Source of the DNA: JBDWFY01 sp964291365
GTDB taxonomy: Bacteria > Pseudomonadota > Alphaproteobacteria > Rhizobiales > Stappiaceae
Assembly (NCBI GenBank): GCA_964291365.2
Contig: OZ219989.1
Coordinates: forward strand, 3,782,001-3,846,000
DNA length: 64,000 nt
Direction of reading: 5' to 3'
This document shows positions 17,923-27,963 of this stretch, in pieces. The notes below the pieces were generated by a model. The model had not been told where the DNA came from. It saw nothing but the letters and a program-made list of their open reading frames with translations, and made no database searches. The position numbers and the translations under genes are program-made. The number at the start of each line of letters is the position of its first letter. Position 1 is the stretch's first letter.

Positions 17923-18069
17923 TAAAATACCCTTTTAAAATACAAAAAACATTCTTTCCAAGAATATTTAACATAATTTAATGAAATAAAATACAGAGAA
18001 ATTACATCAACATACATTATCATAAAATTTTTGATTTGCAATCACAAAATTGCGATTTTCAAAGAAATA

Positions 18070-20256
18070 TTACACGAAACTGATTGGGTCTATATCAATT
18101 TGAATTTTCAGTCCTCCAGTAGTTTTAGGTAGTGTATTGGTCCATTGACGAATATAAGATTGTAAGTCAAACACTTTTGACACTTGCACTAATAATCGAA
18201 ATCGATATTGACCTCGAATCATAGCCAATGGTGCCTCTACTGGTCCAAGTACAGAAACTGAATTTGATCTTGGTGCACTTCGGGCAACGACGCGAGCATA
18301 ATCTTCAGCAACTGAGCGTTCAGGAGCTGAAATAACTATTCCGGCTAATCTTGAAAACGGGGGGAGATTGGAGTTCTCACGTATAGAGATTTCCGTCTGA
18401 TAAAACGCCTCGCTTTCTCCTGTCACCATCGCTGAAATTACTGGATGTTCCGGTAAATAGCTCTGAATCATTCCAATTCCCTTACCCTGAATTCGACCCG
18501 CACGGCCAGTAACCTGGGCTAATAATTGGAATGTTTTTTCGGCAGCACGTAGATCTCCATATGATAGTCCAAGGTCTGCATCAACTACCCCAACCAGCAT
18601 CATTTTTGGGAAATTCATTCCTTTGGCAACTATTTGGGTACCTATCACAATATCAACTTCACCATTTTCAATCTGTTTGATCTCTCTTCGCAATTGTTCA
18701 ATACCGCCACCCAAATCTGAAGAGAGCATCAACGTGCGGGCATCTGGGAAAATTTCTGCTACCTCTTCTGCAACACGTTCAATTCCAGGTCCACATGCAA
18801 CTAACGACCCAGAAACTCCACAATTATCACAATGAATTGGAACCTGCAATTGATATCCACAATGATGGCAAATCAACAATTGACGAAATCGGTGTTCAAC
18901 CAACCAAGTAGAACAATCTTTACATTGATAGCGAAAACCACACTTTCTACATAAAGTTAACGGGGCATAACCGCGTCGATTGAGAAAAAGGAGTGACTGG
19001 GTTTTATTTGCAAGCGACTCCGAAATTCTGTCGATCAATTTAGGTGCTAACCAATGCCCACGTGCTGGACCTTCAGCTCGCATATCAATAGTTTGAATTT
19101 CAGGTAACTCGGTACCAGATACACGGTTTGGTAAAACAGAATGGTTATAACGTTTTTGGTCAGCATTAACTCTGCTTTCGATTGAGGGAGTCGCTGAAGA
19201 AAGAACCACTGGAAAATTACCAATTTGACCACGAACGACTGACATATCACGCGCACTATACGGAACCATTTCTGCTTGCTTAAACGACGTATCATGCTCT
19301 TCATCCACCACAATTAGTCCCAGTTTGGTAAATGGTAAGAATAGTGCTGAACGTGCTCCAACTACTACTGCACCATTATTATTTGCTATTTGTCGCCAAG
19401 CATGTTCGCGCTTTTTTGCCGAAACATTTGAGTGCCATTCCAATGGCCTCAAGTTGAACCTTTTTTCAAAACGATCCAAATATTGAGTTGTTAATGAAAT
19501 CTCGGGAACTAAAATTAATGCTTGTTTTCCTAATTTAATCGTCTCGGCTACAGCTTCAAAAAAAACTTCTGTTTTTCCGGAACCAGTTACTCCATCAAGT
19601 AAAGTTACTGAATAGCCGCTGGAAACTGCCTTCACTAACCGATCAGCTACTACTTTTTGCTCGGTTGAAAGTTTTGGTCCAGTGACATTTAAATCCAATT
19701 TTGTTGACTCAACCAATTGCGGCAAATCCACTATTTCAAGCACATCTTGACGAACAAGTCCGTTAATAACCGAAGTGGTAACTCCTGCCAAATTTGAAAG
19801 ATCACTCTTTGTGAAAGACAATCCTTCATTCACGATTTCTAATACCCGTGTGCGCGCTGGTGTCATTTTATCTGGTAAAACACCAGTAAATCGGACACCT
19901 TTTATCGGTATTGGTGGTTCAAGTGCATTTGGTACTCGCAATACCATTCGCAAAACCATCCCAAGCTCGGCCAAAGTCCAATTAGCAACCCATTCAATAA
20001 ATCGACGCATTTCCGCATTGATGGGAGGGGTGGGATAAATGTGCTGAATTGTTTTTATTTTTTTAGGATCTATGTCAGTATCGGTTTTGCTGTCCCAGAC
20101 TGCACCAATCACCTCTCGTGGTCCCAAAGGAACCCGCACAATTGTACCGGGTTCCACTTCAGCTCCTGCTGGAACCTCATATGAATATGCCTGTTTAATT
20201 GCTACTGGCAACACGACTGGAACATATTGATTATTTGAATTTTTTTGATGACTCAT
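18070..20256 (-). CDS. priA: Primosomal helicase PriA
   Basis: About 728 residues. Walker A GVTGSGKTEVF, DEEHDTSFKQ as the DEAH box, and eight Cys in four pairs (CRKC, CKDC, CHHC, CDNC) that bind two zincs. GRAGRIQGKG is in helicase motif VI. PriA reloads the replisome at stalled forks and D-loops. I prefer the ATG at 20256 (MSHQKNSNNQ); the longer frame would need a TTG at 20328 and adds residues not typical of the family. It is upstream of the ATP synthase genes, as in many Alphaproteobacteria, and divergent from the transaldolase gene. Confidence 0.96.
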   Translation of the reverse strand: MSHQKNSNNQYVPVVLPVAIKQAYSYEVPAGAEVEPGTIVRVPLGPREVIGAVWDSKTDTDIDPKKIKTIQHIYPTPPINAEMRRFIEWVANWTLAELGMVLRMVLRVPNALEPPIPIKGVRFTGVLPDKMTPARTRVLEIVNEGLSFTKSDLSNLAGVTTSVINGLVRQDVLEIVDLPQLVESTKLDLNVTGPKLSTEQKVVADRLVKAVSSGYSVTLLDGVTGSGKTEVFFEAVAETIKLGKQALILVPEISLTTQYLDRFEKRFNLRPLEWHSNVSAKKREHAWRQIANNNGAVVVGARSALFLPFTKLGLIVVDEEHDTSFKQAEMVPYSARDMSVVRGQIGNFPVVLSSATPSIESRVNADQKRYNHSVLPNRVSGTELPEIQTIDMRAEGPARGHWLAPKLIDRISESLANKTQSLLFLNRRGYAPLTLCRKCGFRYQCKDCSTWLVEHRFRQLLICHHCGYQLQVPIHCDNCGVSGSLVACGPGIERVAEEVAEIFPDARTLMLSSDLGGGIEQLRREIKQIENGEVDIVIGTQIVAKGMNFPKMMLVGVVDADLGLSYGDLRAAEKTFQLLAQVTGRAGRIQGKGIGMIQSYLPEHPVISAMVTGESEAFYQTEISIRENSNLPPFSRLAGIVISAPERSVAEDYARVVARSAPRSNSVSVLGPVEAPLAMIRGQYRFRLLVQVSKVFDLQSYIRQWTNTLPKTTGGLKIQIDIDPISFV

Positions 20257-20352
20257 CGCTGAATGAAAATTCCAAAATGAATACAATTCTGTACATAAAG
20301 TTGTGAAAAACTGAATCTTATTTACCAAAAATCTGTAGATTATTGTTAAATA

Positions 20353-20369
20353 TGTAATCCATGATTACA
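20353..20369. promoter_or_regulatory. Perfect dyad between priA and the transaldolase gene
   Basis: TGTAATC-CAT-GATTACA, a perfect 7+7 inverted repeat, lies 97 bases upstream of priA and 71 bases upstream of the transaldolase start. It is a candidate operator in the shared promoter region. The binding protein is unknown. Confidence 0.4.
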
Positions 20370-20439
20370 ATTTACACATTGATTCAAATTTAAAATGATC
20401 CCACCTCTTACTGCAGTCTAAAAAGGAGACTTAATAGCT

Positions 20440-21096
20440 ATGAAATTTTTTGTTGATACCGCGGACACCGCTGAAATTAAAGAATTATCTGAAACTGGGT
20501 TACTAGATGGTGTAACTACCAACCCATCACTTATTTTGAAGTCAGGTCATCCGATGCTAGACGTAATTAAGGAAATCTGTGATTTAGTTCCAGGCCCCGT
20601 TAGTGCTGAAGTCACTGCAACTGAGAAAGATCAAATGATTGCCGAAGGTCGAAAACTTGCGAATATTGCAAAAAATGTTGCCATTAAATTACCTCTTACT
20701 TGGGATGGATTACAGGCTTGTAAAACGCTAACTTCCGAAGGCTTTATGGTCAATGTAACCCTATGTTTTTCTGCGAATCAAGCCTTATTAGCCGCCAAAG
20801 CAAATGCAACATTCATTTCACCATTCATTGGACGGTTAGATGACATTAATATTGATGGTATGGAATTGATCCGTGAAATCCGAGAAATCTATGATAATTA
20901 TCCCACTCTAAAAACTGAAATTCTAGCGGCTTCAATTCGATCAGCTAATCATGTAAAGATGTCGGCACTTTATGGTGCTGATGTTGCGACATTGCCTCCA
21001 GCAGTTCTCAAATCGCTTGTTAAGCATCCACTTACCGACAAAGGACTTGAGCAATTTTTGGCAGATTGGGCCAAGACTGAACAAAGCATCTTGTAA
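20440..21096 (+). CDS. fsa: Transaldolase, TalC/fructose-6-phosphate aldolase type
   Basis: 218 residues, the length of the compact TalC/FSA subfamily. MKFFVDTADTAEIKEL and DGVTTNPSLILK are the N-terminal signature; the Schiff-base Lys is in VAIKLPLTWDG; AASIRSANHV follows. It transfers dihydroxyacetone units in the pentose phosphate pathway, or cleaves fructose-6-phosphate in the FSA branch. AAAAGGAGAC before the ATG is a strong ribosome site. xerC follows 50 bases downstream in the same direction. Confidence 0.94.
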   Translation: MKFFVDTADTAEIKELSETGLLDGVTTNPSLILKSGHPMLDVIKEICDLVPGPVSAEVTATEKDQMIAEGRKLANIAKNVAIKLPLTWDGLQACKTLTSEGFMVNVTLCFSANQALLAAKANATFISPFIGRLDDINIDGMELIREIREIYDNYPTLKTEILAASIRSANHVKMSALYGADVATLPPAVLKSLVKHPLTDKGLEQFLADWAKTEQSIL

Positions 21097-21146
21097 GGAT
21101 TCGAAAACTGGGTCGTGCCGTTTTTAAATTAAGAAACGTTAAATGC

Positions 21147-22115
21147 ATGCCATTAAGTCAAAGTTCAAAAAAATTCTTAGACTCACTAGAGGATCTTGTA
21201 GAAACCGATTTGGGGGAAGCAACGACCAAATGGTTTGTACACTTAGAATCAGAACGTCGACTTTCGTATCATACCATAAATGCATACTTGCAAGATGTTT
21301 CGCAATTTATTGAATTTGTAACAATTCACTTGGGAGATAAGCCAAGTTTAGCTAAATTTTCCAATCTTAAAATTACTGATTTCAGAGCATTTTTGGCAAA
21401 CCGACGTGCAATTGGGATTGAAGGTCGTTCGTTAGCTCGAAGTCTCTCAGGAATAAAATCCTTATTTTATTACTTGGAGGAACAAAAGTTAGCAACAAAT
21501 AGTGCAATTAATCTCCTAAAATCCCCTAAAATTTCTAAAACATTTCCGCGACCAGTTGGCACTGAATCTGCAAAATCTATCGTTTCTTACGAGACATCTT
21601 TAGACGATGAACCTTGGGTTGCAGCAAGAAATTCTGCAGTGCTGACATTACTCTATGGATGTGGATTACGTATTAGTGAAGCACTTTCATTAACACTTGG
21701 GAATGTCCCCTCAGCTAATACCCGATCAATCAACATTGTTGGAAAAGGCGGAAAGGAACGATTAGTTCCGATACTACCTATTGTTGTAGAAGCAATTGAG
21801 CTATATTTACAATTATGTCCATTTCCACTTGACACAAATGATAAGTTATTTCGAGGGGTCAGAGGAGCACCACTGTCACCAAGAATAGTTCAGCTTGCTA
21901 TGGAAAAATTGCGAGGAGCACTTGGATTACCAGATTCTGCAACACCACATGCTCTTAGACACTCATTTGCAACACATTTGTTATCCAATGGTGCTGATCT
22001 CCGTTCAATACAAGAACTACTTGGGCATGCTAGTCTTTCTTCAACTCAAATTTATACAGACTTTGATACAGAACAAGCTCTGAAATCTTATCGATCTGCA
22101 CATCCTAGAGCGTAA
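21147..22115 (+). CDS. xerC: Tyrosine recombinase XerC
   Basis: 322 residues. The N-terminal SAM-like DNA-binding domain includes HTINAYLQDVSQF. The catalytic domain has Arg in LLYGCGLRISEALSL, Lys in GKGGKERLVP, HALRHSFATHLL for His-x2-Arg, LGHASLSSTQIYT for the second His and the nucleophilic Tyr. XerC with XerD resolves chromosome dimers at dif. Position next to priA and the length support XerC rather than a phage integrase. It is convergent with lpdA with only 10 bases between stops. Confidence 0.92.
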   Translation: MPLSQSSKKFLDSLEDLVETDLGEATTKWFVHLESERRLSYHTINAYLQDVSQFIEFVTIHLGDKPSLAKFSNLKITDFRAFLANRRAIGIEGRSLARSLSGIKSLFYYLEEQKLATNSAINLLKSPKISKTFPRPVGTESAKSIVSYETSLDDEPWVAARNSAVLTLLYGCGLRISEALSLTLGNVPSANTRSINIVGKGGKERLVPILPIVVEAIELYLQLCPFPLDTNDKLFRGVRGAPLSPRIVQLAMEKLRGALGLPDSATPHALRHSFATHLLSNGADLRSIQELLGHASLSSTQIYTDFDTEQALKSYRSAHPRA

Positions 22116-22125
22116 CAACCTCATA

Positions 22126-23538
22126 CTAAATATGAATAGGTTTGCTAAATGTACCTAGTGCGGCTTCTTTAACAGCTTCAGACATGGTGGGATGGGCGTG
22201 GCAAGTACGCGCCAAATCTTCTGAAGACCCGCCAAACTCCATCAACACTGCCGCTTCATGGATCATTTCACCGGCACCTGCACCAAGAATATGTACTCCA
22301 AGAACAGTATCAGTTACTTCATCCGCCAAAATTTTCACAAAACCCTCTGACTTTAACATAGATTTCGCACGCCCGTTTGCCGTAAATGGAAATTTACTGA
22401 CCTGAAAGCTTATTCCAGACTCTTTCAGTTCCTCTTCAGTCTTTCCAACCGAAGCTACTTCAGGCATTGTATAAACAACATTTGGAATTACATCATAATT
22501 TACATGACCGGCTTGACCTACTAACAACTCAGCAACTGCCACTCCCTCGTCTTCTGCTTTATGTGCTAACATTGGTCCAGCAACAACATCACCAATTGCA
22601 TAAATTCCTGGGATACTTGTTTCAAATTTTTCATTAACTACTACTCGACCTTGCTTATCCAAATTAATTCCAGCCTCTTTTGCACCTAGACCTTCCGTAT
22701 ATGGTTTGCGACCAATTGCAACTAGCAAAATTTCAGTATCAATTGATTCCTTTGTTTTCCCATCAGCAGACTCAACCGAAACGACAAGTTTCTTACCTTG
22801 TTTTTTAACCCCAACAACTTTTGTGGATAATTTTATTTCCATTCCTTGTCTCTTTAACATTCGCTGAAAATTCTTAGAAACATCACTATCCATTGATCCC
22901 AAAATCTTATCCATATACTCAATAACCTGCACTTTAGCTCCCAATCGCGCATAAACCGAACCTAATTCTAATCCAATTACGCCAGCCCCAACAACCACCA
23001 TACTCTTTGGAACTTTACTTAATTCCAATGCTCCCGTAGAAGTTACAATCTGTTTCTCATCAACAGTTATCCCAGGAAGACTCATAGAGTCTGACCCCGT
23101 AGCAATTACAATGTTTTTAGTATTTAGAGTAGACTTTTTAGTGCCAGAACTAACTTCAACTTTTGTTGCTGATAAAATTCGTCCTACACCTTGAAATGAG
23201 TCAATCTTATTTTTTTTAAATAAGAATGATATGCCACTAACATTTGCATCAATTGTTGTGGATTTATGTGCTAACATAGCATTCCAATCTAAACTCACTT
23301 GACCAGTTTTGATGCCAAGTTTGCTAAATTTATGATTTGCCTCATCATACATTTCTGATGCATGAAGAAGTGCTTTTGAAGGAATACAACCAATATTTAA
23401 ACAAGTTCCCCCAAAACTACTATGTTTTTCTACCACCGCAACTTTTAAACCTAATTGTGCGGCTTTAATTGCACATACATATCCACCAGGCCCGGTTCCA
23501 ATGACTACCAAATCAAATTGAGTACTAGATTCCGCCAT
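22126..23538 (-). CDS. lpdA: Dihydrolipoamide dehydrogenase (E3)
   Basis: 470 residues. FAD-binding GTGPGGYVCAIKAAQLG, redox-active disulfide GGTCLNIGCIPSK, NAD-binding GAGVIGLELGSVYARLG, and the C-terminal catalytic HAHPTMSEA. It reoxidises dihydrolipoyl groups of 2-oxoacid dehydrogenases. It is the third gene after sucA and sucB, so it most directly serves the 2-oxoglutarate complex, though one E3 may also serve pyruvate dehydrogenase. Confidence 0.98.
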   Translation of the reverse strand: MAESSTQFDLVVIGTGPGGYVCAIKAAQLGLKVAVVEKHSSFGGTCLNIGCIPSKALLHASEMYDEANHKFSKLGIKTGQVSLDWNAMLAHKSTTIDANVSGISFLFKKNKIDSFQGVGRILSATKVEVSSGTKKSTLNTKNIVIATGSDSMSLPGITVDEKQIVTSTGALELSKVPKSMVVVGAGVIGLELGSVYARLGAKVQVIEYMDKILGSMDSDVSKNFQRMLKRQGMEIKLSTKVVGVKKQGKKLVVSVESADGKTKESIDTEILLVAIGRKPYTEGLGAKEAGINLDKQGRVVVNEKFETSIPGIYAIGDVVAGPMLAHKAEDEGVAVAELLVGQAGHVNYDVIPNVVYTMPEVASVGKTEEELKESGISFQVSKFPFTANGRAKSMLKSEGFVKILADEVTDTVLGVHILGAGAGEMIHEAAVLMEFGGSSEDLARTCHAHPTMSEAVKEAALGTFSKPIHI

Positions 23539-23622
23539 TCTTTAACTTCCTGTCGTAAAGTGCTGAAAACACAGTTGAGTTCAAATATTCTTATAATCTG
23601 GATAAACTTGAATCAAAGTTTA

Positions 23623-24780
23623 TCACAAGTCCAATACCAATCTTTCTGGTGCTTCTAGATTTTCTTTGATGCGAACCAAAAAGGTTACAGCCTCTTTACC
23701 ATCAACAATACGATGATCATAAGAAAGCGCGAGATACATCATTGGACGGATCACCACTTCACCATTCAATGCGATAGGGCGATCTTGAATTTTATGCATA
23801 CCTAGAATACCCGATTGAGGAGAATTTAAGATTGGTGAAGACATCAAAGAGCCATAGACACCACCATTAGAAATGGTAAATGTCCCCCCAATCATGTCAT
23901 CAACACTAATATTACCTTCTCTTGCCTTTTTTCCAAGATTTCCAATTTCCAATTCGATTTCTGCGATTGACATTTTGTCGGCATTTCGCACTACAGGGAC
24001 GATAAGTCCCTTATCTGTACCTACTGCCACCCCAATATTGCAATATTTCTTATATACAATATCAGTTCCATCAATTTCTGCATTGACCGCTGGGATTTCT
24101 TTAAGTGCATTGCATACTGCCGCGGTAAAAAAGCCCATAAATCCAAGTTTTACACCATGTTTCTTTTCAAACAAATCTTTGTATTTTGTACGCAAATCCA
24201 TGATTGCGGTCATATCCACTTCATTGTATGTGGTGAGCATGGCGGCAGTATTTTGAGCATCTTTTAAGCGTTTCGCGATAGTCTGACGAAGTTTCGTCAT
24301 CGGAACCCGCTCTTCAAGTGCTTCATCACTTGGAGCTGACTTACTCGCTAGCACATCAATTACGTCAGCTTTAAGAACCTGACCTCGTTTTCCACTACCA
24401 CTTACTTGATTACTATCAATTTCATTTTCTTTGAGCATTTTCTGTGCACTGGGTGACGGAGGCATTGATGGTTTTTTTGATTTAGCTGCAGTTGTTGACT
24501 TTGATCCCGTGTCAACTTTCTTGGAAGGTTTCTCACCAGAAACACCTTCAGTTAGATTCGCAAGTAACGCTCCAACCGCGACATTTTGACCATCCTTAGC
24601 AATAATTTCGTGTAACCGGCCAGAAACTGGTGCAGGTACTTCTAATGTAACTTTGTCAGTTTCAAGTTCCACCAACTGCTCATCAGCTGAAACAAAATCT
24701 CCTTCTTGCTTAAACCACTTAGCAACAGTAGCCTCGGCAACAGATTCCCCTAAAGTAGGGACTACAATTTTAACTGTCAT
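23623..24780 (-). CDS. sucB: 2-oxoglutarate dehydrogenase E2 (dihydrolipoyl succinyltransferase)
   Basis: 385 residues. One lipoyl domain (lipoylated Lys in ELETDKVTLEV), a Ser/Lys/Pro linker, a peripheral-subunit-binding domain (KMLKENEIDSNQVSGSGKRG), and the catalytic core ending SYDHRIVDGKEAVTFL with the active-site His and Asp. It transfers the succinyl group from lipoate to CoA. 39 bases after sucA. Confidence 0.97.
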   Translation of the reverse strand: MTVKIVVPTLGESVAEATVAKWFKQEGDFVSADEQLVELETDKVTLEVPAPVSGRLHEIIAKDGQNVAVGALLANLTEGVSGEKPSKKVDTGSKSTTAAKSKKPSMPPSPSAQKMLKENEIDSNQVSGSGKRGQVLKADVIDVLASKSAPSDEALEERVPMTKLRQTIAKRLKDAQNTAAMLTTYNEVDMTAIMDLRTKYKDLFEKKHGVKLGFMGFFTAAVCNALKEIPAVNAEIDGTDIVYKKYCNIGVAVGTDKGLIVPVVRNADKMSIAEIELEIGNLGKKAREGNISVDDMIGGTFTISNGGVYGSLMSSPILNSPQSGILGMHKIQDRPIALNGEVVIRPMMYLALSYDHRIVDGKEAVTFLVRIKENLEAPERLVLDL

Positions 24781-24819
24781 AGCTTACTCACTAACATATC
24801 ATTGAAATTATGGAGTTAA

Positions 24820-27792
24820 TTATCTTAATGCTTGATCCAGCAATCCTTCAAGTTCAGCTTTATGTCGAGACATTAATCCACTAGCAGTAGATGCTGTTGC
24901 AGCTCTTCCCGCATAATCTGGTCGACGATGTTTTGCCTTAACAGTATCTAAAACCCATTCAACATACGGCTGAATAAATACCCAAGCCCCCATATTTTTC
25001 GGCTCTTCCTGACACCAGTAAATCTCTGCTTTCTTAAATCTAGCTAATTCCGTAGCCAATGCTTTTGTTGGAAATGGGTATAATTGCTCAACTCTCAATA
25101 GATACACATCGTTTATACGACGATTTTCACGTTCTTCAAACAAATCAAAATACACTTTCCCTGAACACAAAACAACGCGTCGGATTTTGTCATCTGGAAC
25201 TAATTTTGTTTGTCCCTCGGGATCCATACTTGCATCATCATAAAGTAATCGGTGAAATGTAGAATTTTCATCTAATTCCTCCAGTTTTGAAACACAATGT
25301 TTGTGTCGCAATAACGATTTTGGAGTCATTAAAATGAGTGGTTTACGAAATTTTCTCTTTAACTGCCGTCGCAAAATATGAAAATAGTTAGCAGGGGTGG
25401 TACAATGTGCGACTTGCATATTGTCCTCTGCACAAAGCTGTAAATAACGCTCTAAACGTGCGGAAGAATGTTCAGGTCCTTGACCTTCATAACCATGCGG
25501 TAACAGGCAAACTAATCCACACATCCGTAACCATTTTCGCTCTCCACAGGAAATAAATTGATCAAAAATAACCTGAGCACCATTAGCAAAATCTCCAAAT
25601 TGCGCTTCCCACAACGTCAATGCATTAGGTTCTGCTAGGGCATATCCATACTCAAAACCAAGTACCGCTTCTTCGGATAACATTGAGTTGATTACTTCAT
25701 ATCGTCCTTGCTTTGGAGCAATATTGTTAAGTGGAATATATCTTGATTCATCATTTTGATCATACAATACCGAATGACGTTGCGAAAAAGTTCCTCGCTC
25801 ACAGTCCTGACCCGATAATCGAACCGGGTGTCCTTCTTTCAATAGAGTACCCAACGCCAACGCTTCAGCCATCGCCCAATCAATATGTTCACCAGTTTTA
25901 ATCATTTGCTCCCGGTTATCTAAAAACCTCTGAATCGTCCGATGCACATTAAATTTCTCTGGAATTTGACATAGTTTGCGACCAATCTGTTTGAGAGTTT
26001 TAACTTTAACCCCTGTCGCTCCACGTCTTGCTTCTTCAACCTCCTCTGTCGCTACTTTCAATCCCGACCATTGACCATCCAACCAATCTGCTTTGTTGGG
26101 TATATAGCTATTTCCGATTTCAAATTCTTTTTCTAACGTCTTTCGCCAATTTAATTTCATCTCTTCAACTTCTTCAGCTGTTACAACGCCTTCATCAATC
26201 AACCGATTTGAATAAATCTCAAGTGAGGAAGGATGTTTTCCAATTTCCCGATACATAATCGGTTGAGTAAATCCAGGTTCATCACCTTCATTATGACCGA
26301 ATCGACGATAACAAATCATGTCTATAACAACTGGTCGTTCGAATTTTTGACGGAATTCAGTAGCAATTTTCGCCGCGAATACAACCGCTTCTGGATCATC
26401 ACCATTACAATGAAAAATTGGAGCTTCTATTACTTTTGCCATATCTGAAGGATAAGGGGATGATCTGGAAAATCTGGGATTAGTCGTAAAACCAATTTGA
26501 TTATTAATTATAACATGTATGGACCCACCGGTCTTGTGGCCGCGTAGTGCCGATAGACCAAAACACTCTGCCACTACACCCTGACCGGCGAAGGCAGCAT
26601 CACCATGTAACAGCAATGGTAATACAGAATTGCGCTTAATTTCTACGGTATCAGCAAAATTTCCAATTTGATCTTGTTTCGCTCGGGCCTTACCCAACAC
26701 CACTGGGTTAACAATTTCTAAATGCGATGGGTTTGCAGTCAAAGATAAATGTACAATATTACCATCAAATTCACGATCAGAAGATGCTCCTAAATGGTAT
26801 TTGACATCACCTGAACCTTCAACTTCGTTAGGTGCGTATGAACCACCTTTAAATTCGTGAAAAATTGCTCGGTGTGGTTTTCCCATAACTTGTGACAAGA
26901 CATTTAGCCGTCCTCGATGAGCCATACCGAGTACAATATCCTTTAATCCAAGTGCACCACCTCGTTTAATAATCTGTTCCAACGCCGGAATCAGTGATTC
27001 ACCACCATCCAATCCAAACCGTTTTGTTCCCGTATATTTAATGTGTAAAAAATTTTCATAACCAGTAGCCTCAATCATTTTATTTAAAATTGCTTTTCGA
27101 CCTTGAGTAGTAAATGCTACATATTTATCAGGTCCTTCAATTCGTTCTTGAATCCATGATTTAGCCGTTGCGTCTGAAATATGCATGAATTCAACACCAA
27201 GTGTAGAACAATACGTCCGCTTTAATATTTCCAACATTTCCCTAATTGTGGCAAATTCTAACCCTAAAACATTATCAATAAATATTTTACGGTCATAATC
27301 CGCCTCAGTAAATCCAAAGGTTACGGGATTAAGCTCCTCGTGATCATTTTTCGGTGCGATATTTAAGGGATCAAGATTGGCATGCAAGTGCCCCCGCATC
27401 CGATAGGCACGAATCATCATAATAGAACGTACTGAATCACGTGTAGCTTTGTGAACTTGCTCTTGCGAAAGTTCAACCCCATTAGATTGAGCCTTACCAA
27501 TCAATTTTTCGCTCAATTCATTTTCAATTGGGGACCAATCACCATCTAAAGCTGAAACTAGTTCGCCATTTGCCGCGATTGGCCAATCAGATCGTCCCCA
27601 AGTTGCACCACGTGCTTCAGAAAGAACTGATTTCTTATCTTCTTTTAGATTTTTAAAATATTCCTGCCAGGTCTTGTCTAGTTGTGTGGGGTCGTCAACA
27701 TACTTGGCAAGGAGACTTTCAATATATGATGCATTAGCACCGTAAAGGAACGATGATTTCGCAAATTGATCATTAGATTCTGATTGACCCAT
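24820..27792 (-). CDS. sucA: 2-oxoglutarate dehydrogenase E1
   Basis: About 990 residues. An N-terminal FLYGANASYIESLL segment binds E2. The thiamine diphosphate motif is in GDAAFAGQGVVAECFGLS followed by IINNQIGFTT. EAQFGDFANGAQ and YEGQGPEHSSARLER are in the transketolase-like half. It decarboxylates 2-oxoglutarate. I chose the ATG at 27792, with AGGA in place; a TTG two codons upstream is less likely. Its own promoter is visible upstream. Confidence 0.98.
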   Translation of the reverse strand: MGQSESNDQFAKSSFLYGANASYIESLLAKYVDDPTQLDKTWQEYFKNLKEDKKSVLSEARGATWGRSDWPIAANGELVSALDGDWSPIENELSEKLIGKAQSNGVELSQEQVHKATRDSVRSIMMIRAYRMRGHLHANLDPLNIAPKNDHEELNPVTFGFTEADYDRKIFIDNVLGLEFATIREMLEILKRTYCSTLGVEFMHISDATAKSWIQERIEGPDKYVAFTTQGRKAILNKMIEATGYENFLHIKYTGTKRFGLDGGESLIPALEQIIKRGGALGLKDIVLGMAHRGRLNVLSQVMGKPHRAIFHEFKGGSYAPNEVEGSGDVKYHLGASSDREFDGNIVHLSLTANPSHLEIVNPVVLGKARAKQDQIGNFADTVEIKRNSVLPLLLHGDAAFAGQGVVAECFGLSALRGHKTGGSIHVIINNQIGFTTNPRFSRSSPYPSDMAKVIEAPIFHCNGDDPEAVVFAAKIATEFRQKFERPVVIDMICYRRFGHNEGDEPGFTQPIMYREIGKHPSSLEIYSNRLIDEGVVTAEEVEEMKLNWRKTLEKEFEIGNSYIPNKADWLDGQWSGLKVATEEVEEARRGATGVKVKTLKQIGRKLCQIPEKFNVHRTIQRFLDNREQMIKTGEHIDWAMAEALALGTLLKEGHPVRLSGQDCERGTFSQRHSVLYDQNDESRYIPLNNIAPKQGRYEVINSMLSEEAVLGFEYGYALAEPNALTLWEAQFGDFANGAQVIFDQFISCGERKWLRMCGLVCLLPHGYEGQGPEHSSARLERYLQLCAEDNMQVAHCTTPANYFHILRRQLKRKFRKPLILMTPKSLLRHKHCVSKLEELDENSTFHRLLYDDASMDPEGQTKLVPDDKIRRVVLCSGKVYFDLFEERENRRINDVYLLRVEQLYPFPTKALATELARFKKAEIYWCQEEPKNMGAWVFIQPYVEWVLDTVKAKHRRPDYAGRAATASTASGLMSRHKAELEGLLDQALR

Positions 27793-27851
27793 ATTCAATC
27801 CTGTAAGTTAGCTCTCGTTTTGAATTCAAGACTAACTTCAAATTTGAATAA

Positions 27852-27880
27852 GAAATAGCTTTCAACTCACAAAATGTCAA
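27852..27880 (-). promoter_or_regulatory. Sigma-70-type promoter for sucA-sucB-lpdA
   Basis: Read on the minus strand: TTGACA (27880-27875), a 17-base spacer, then TATTTC (27857-27852), about 60 bases before the sucA start. The perfect -35 and ideal spacing make this one of the clearest promoters in the window. It separates sucAB-lpd from sucCD transcription. Confidence 0.6.
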
Positions 27881-27963
27881 TAGTTTTTTGTGTTATTCAC
27901 AATTTTTTTCTTCAATTTAGCTCTCAATTCCTGTCTTAAATACTTTTTCTATGCTTAATATGC

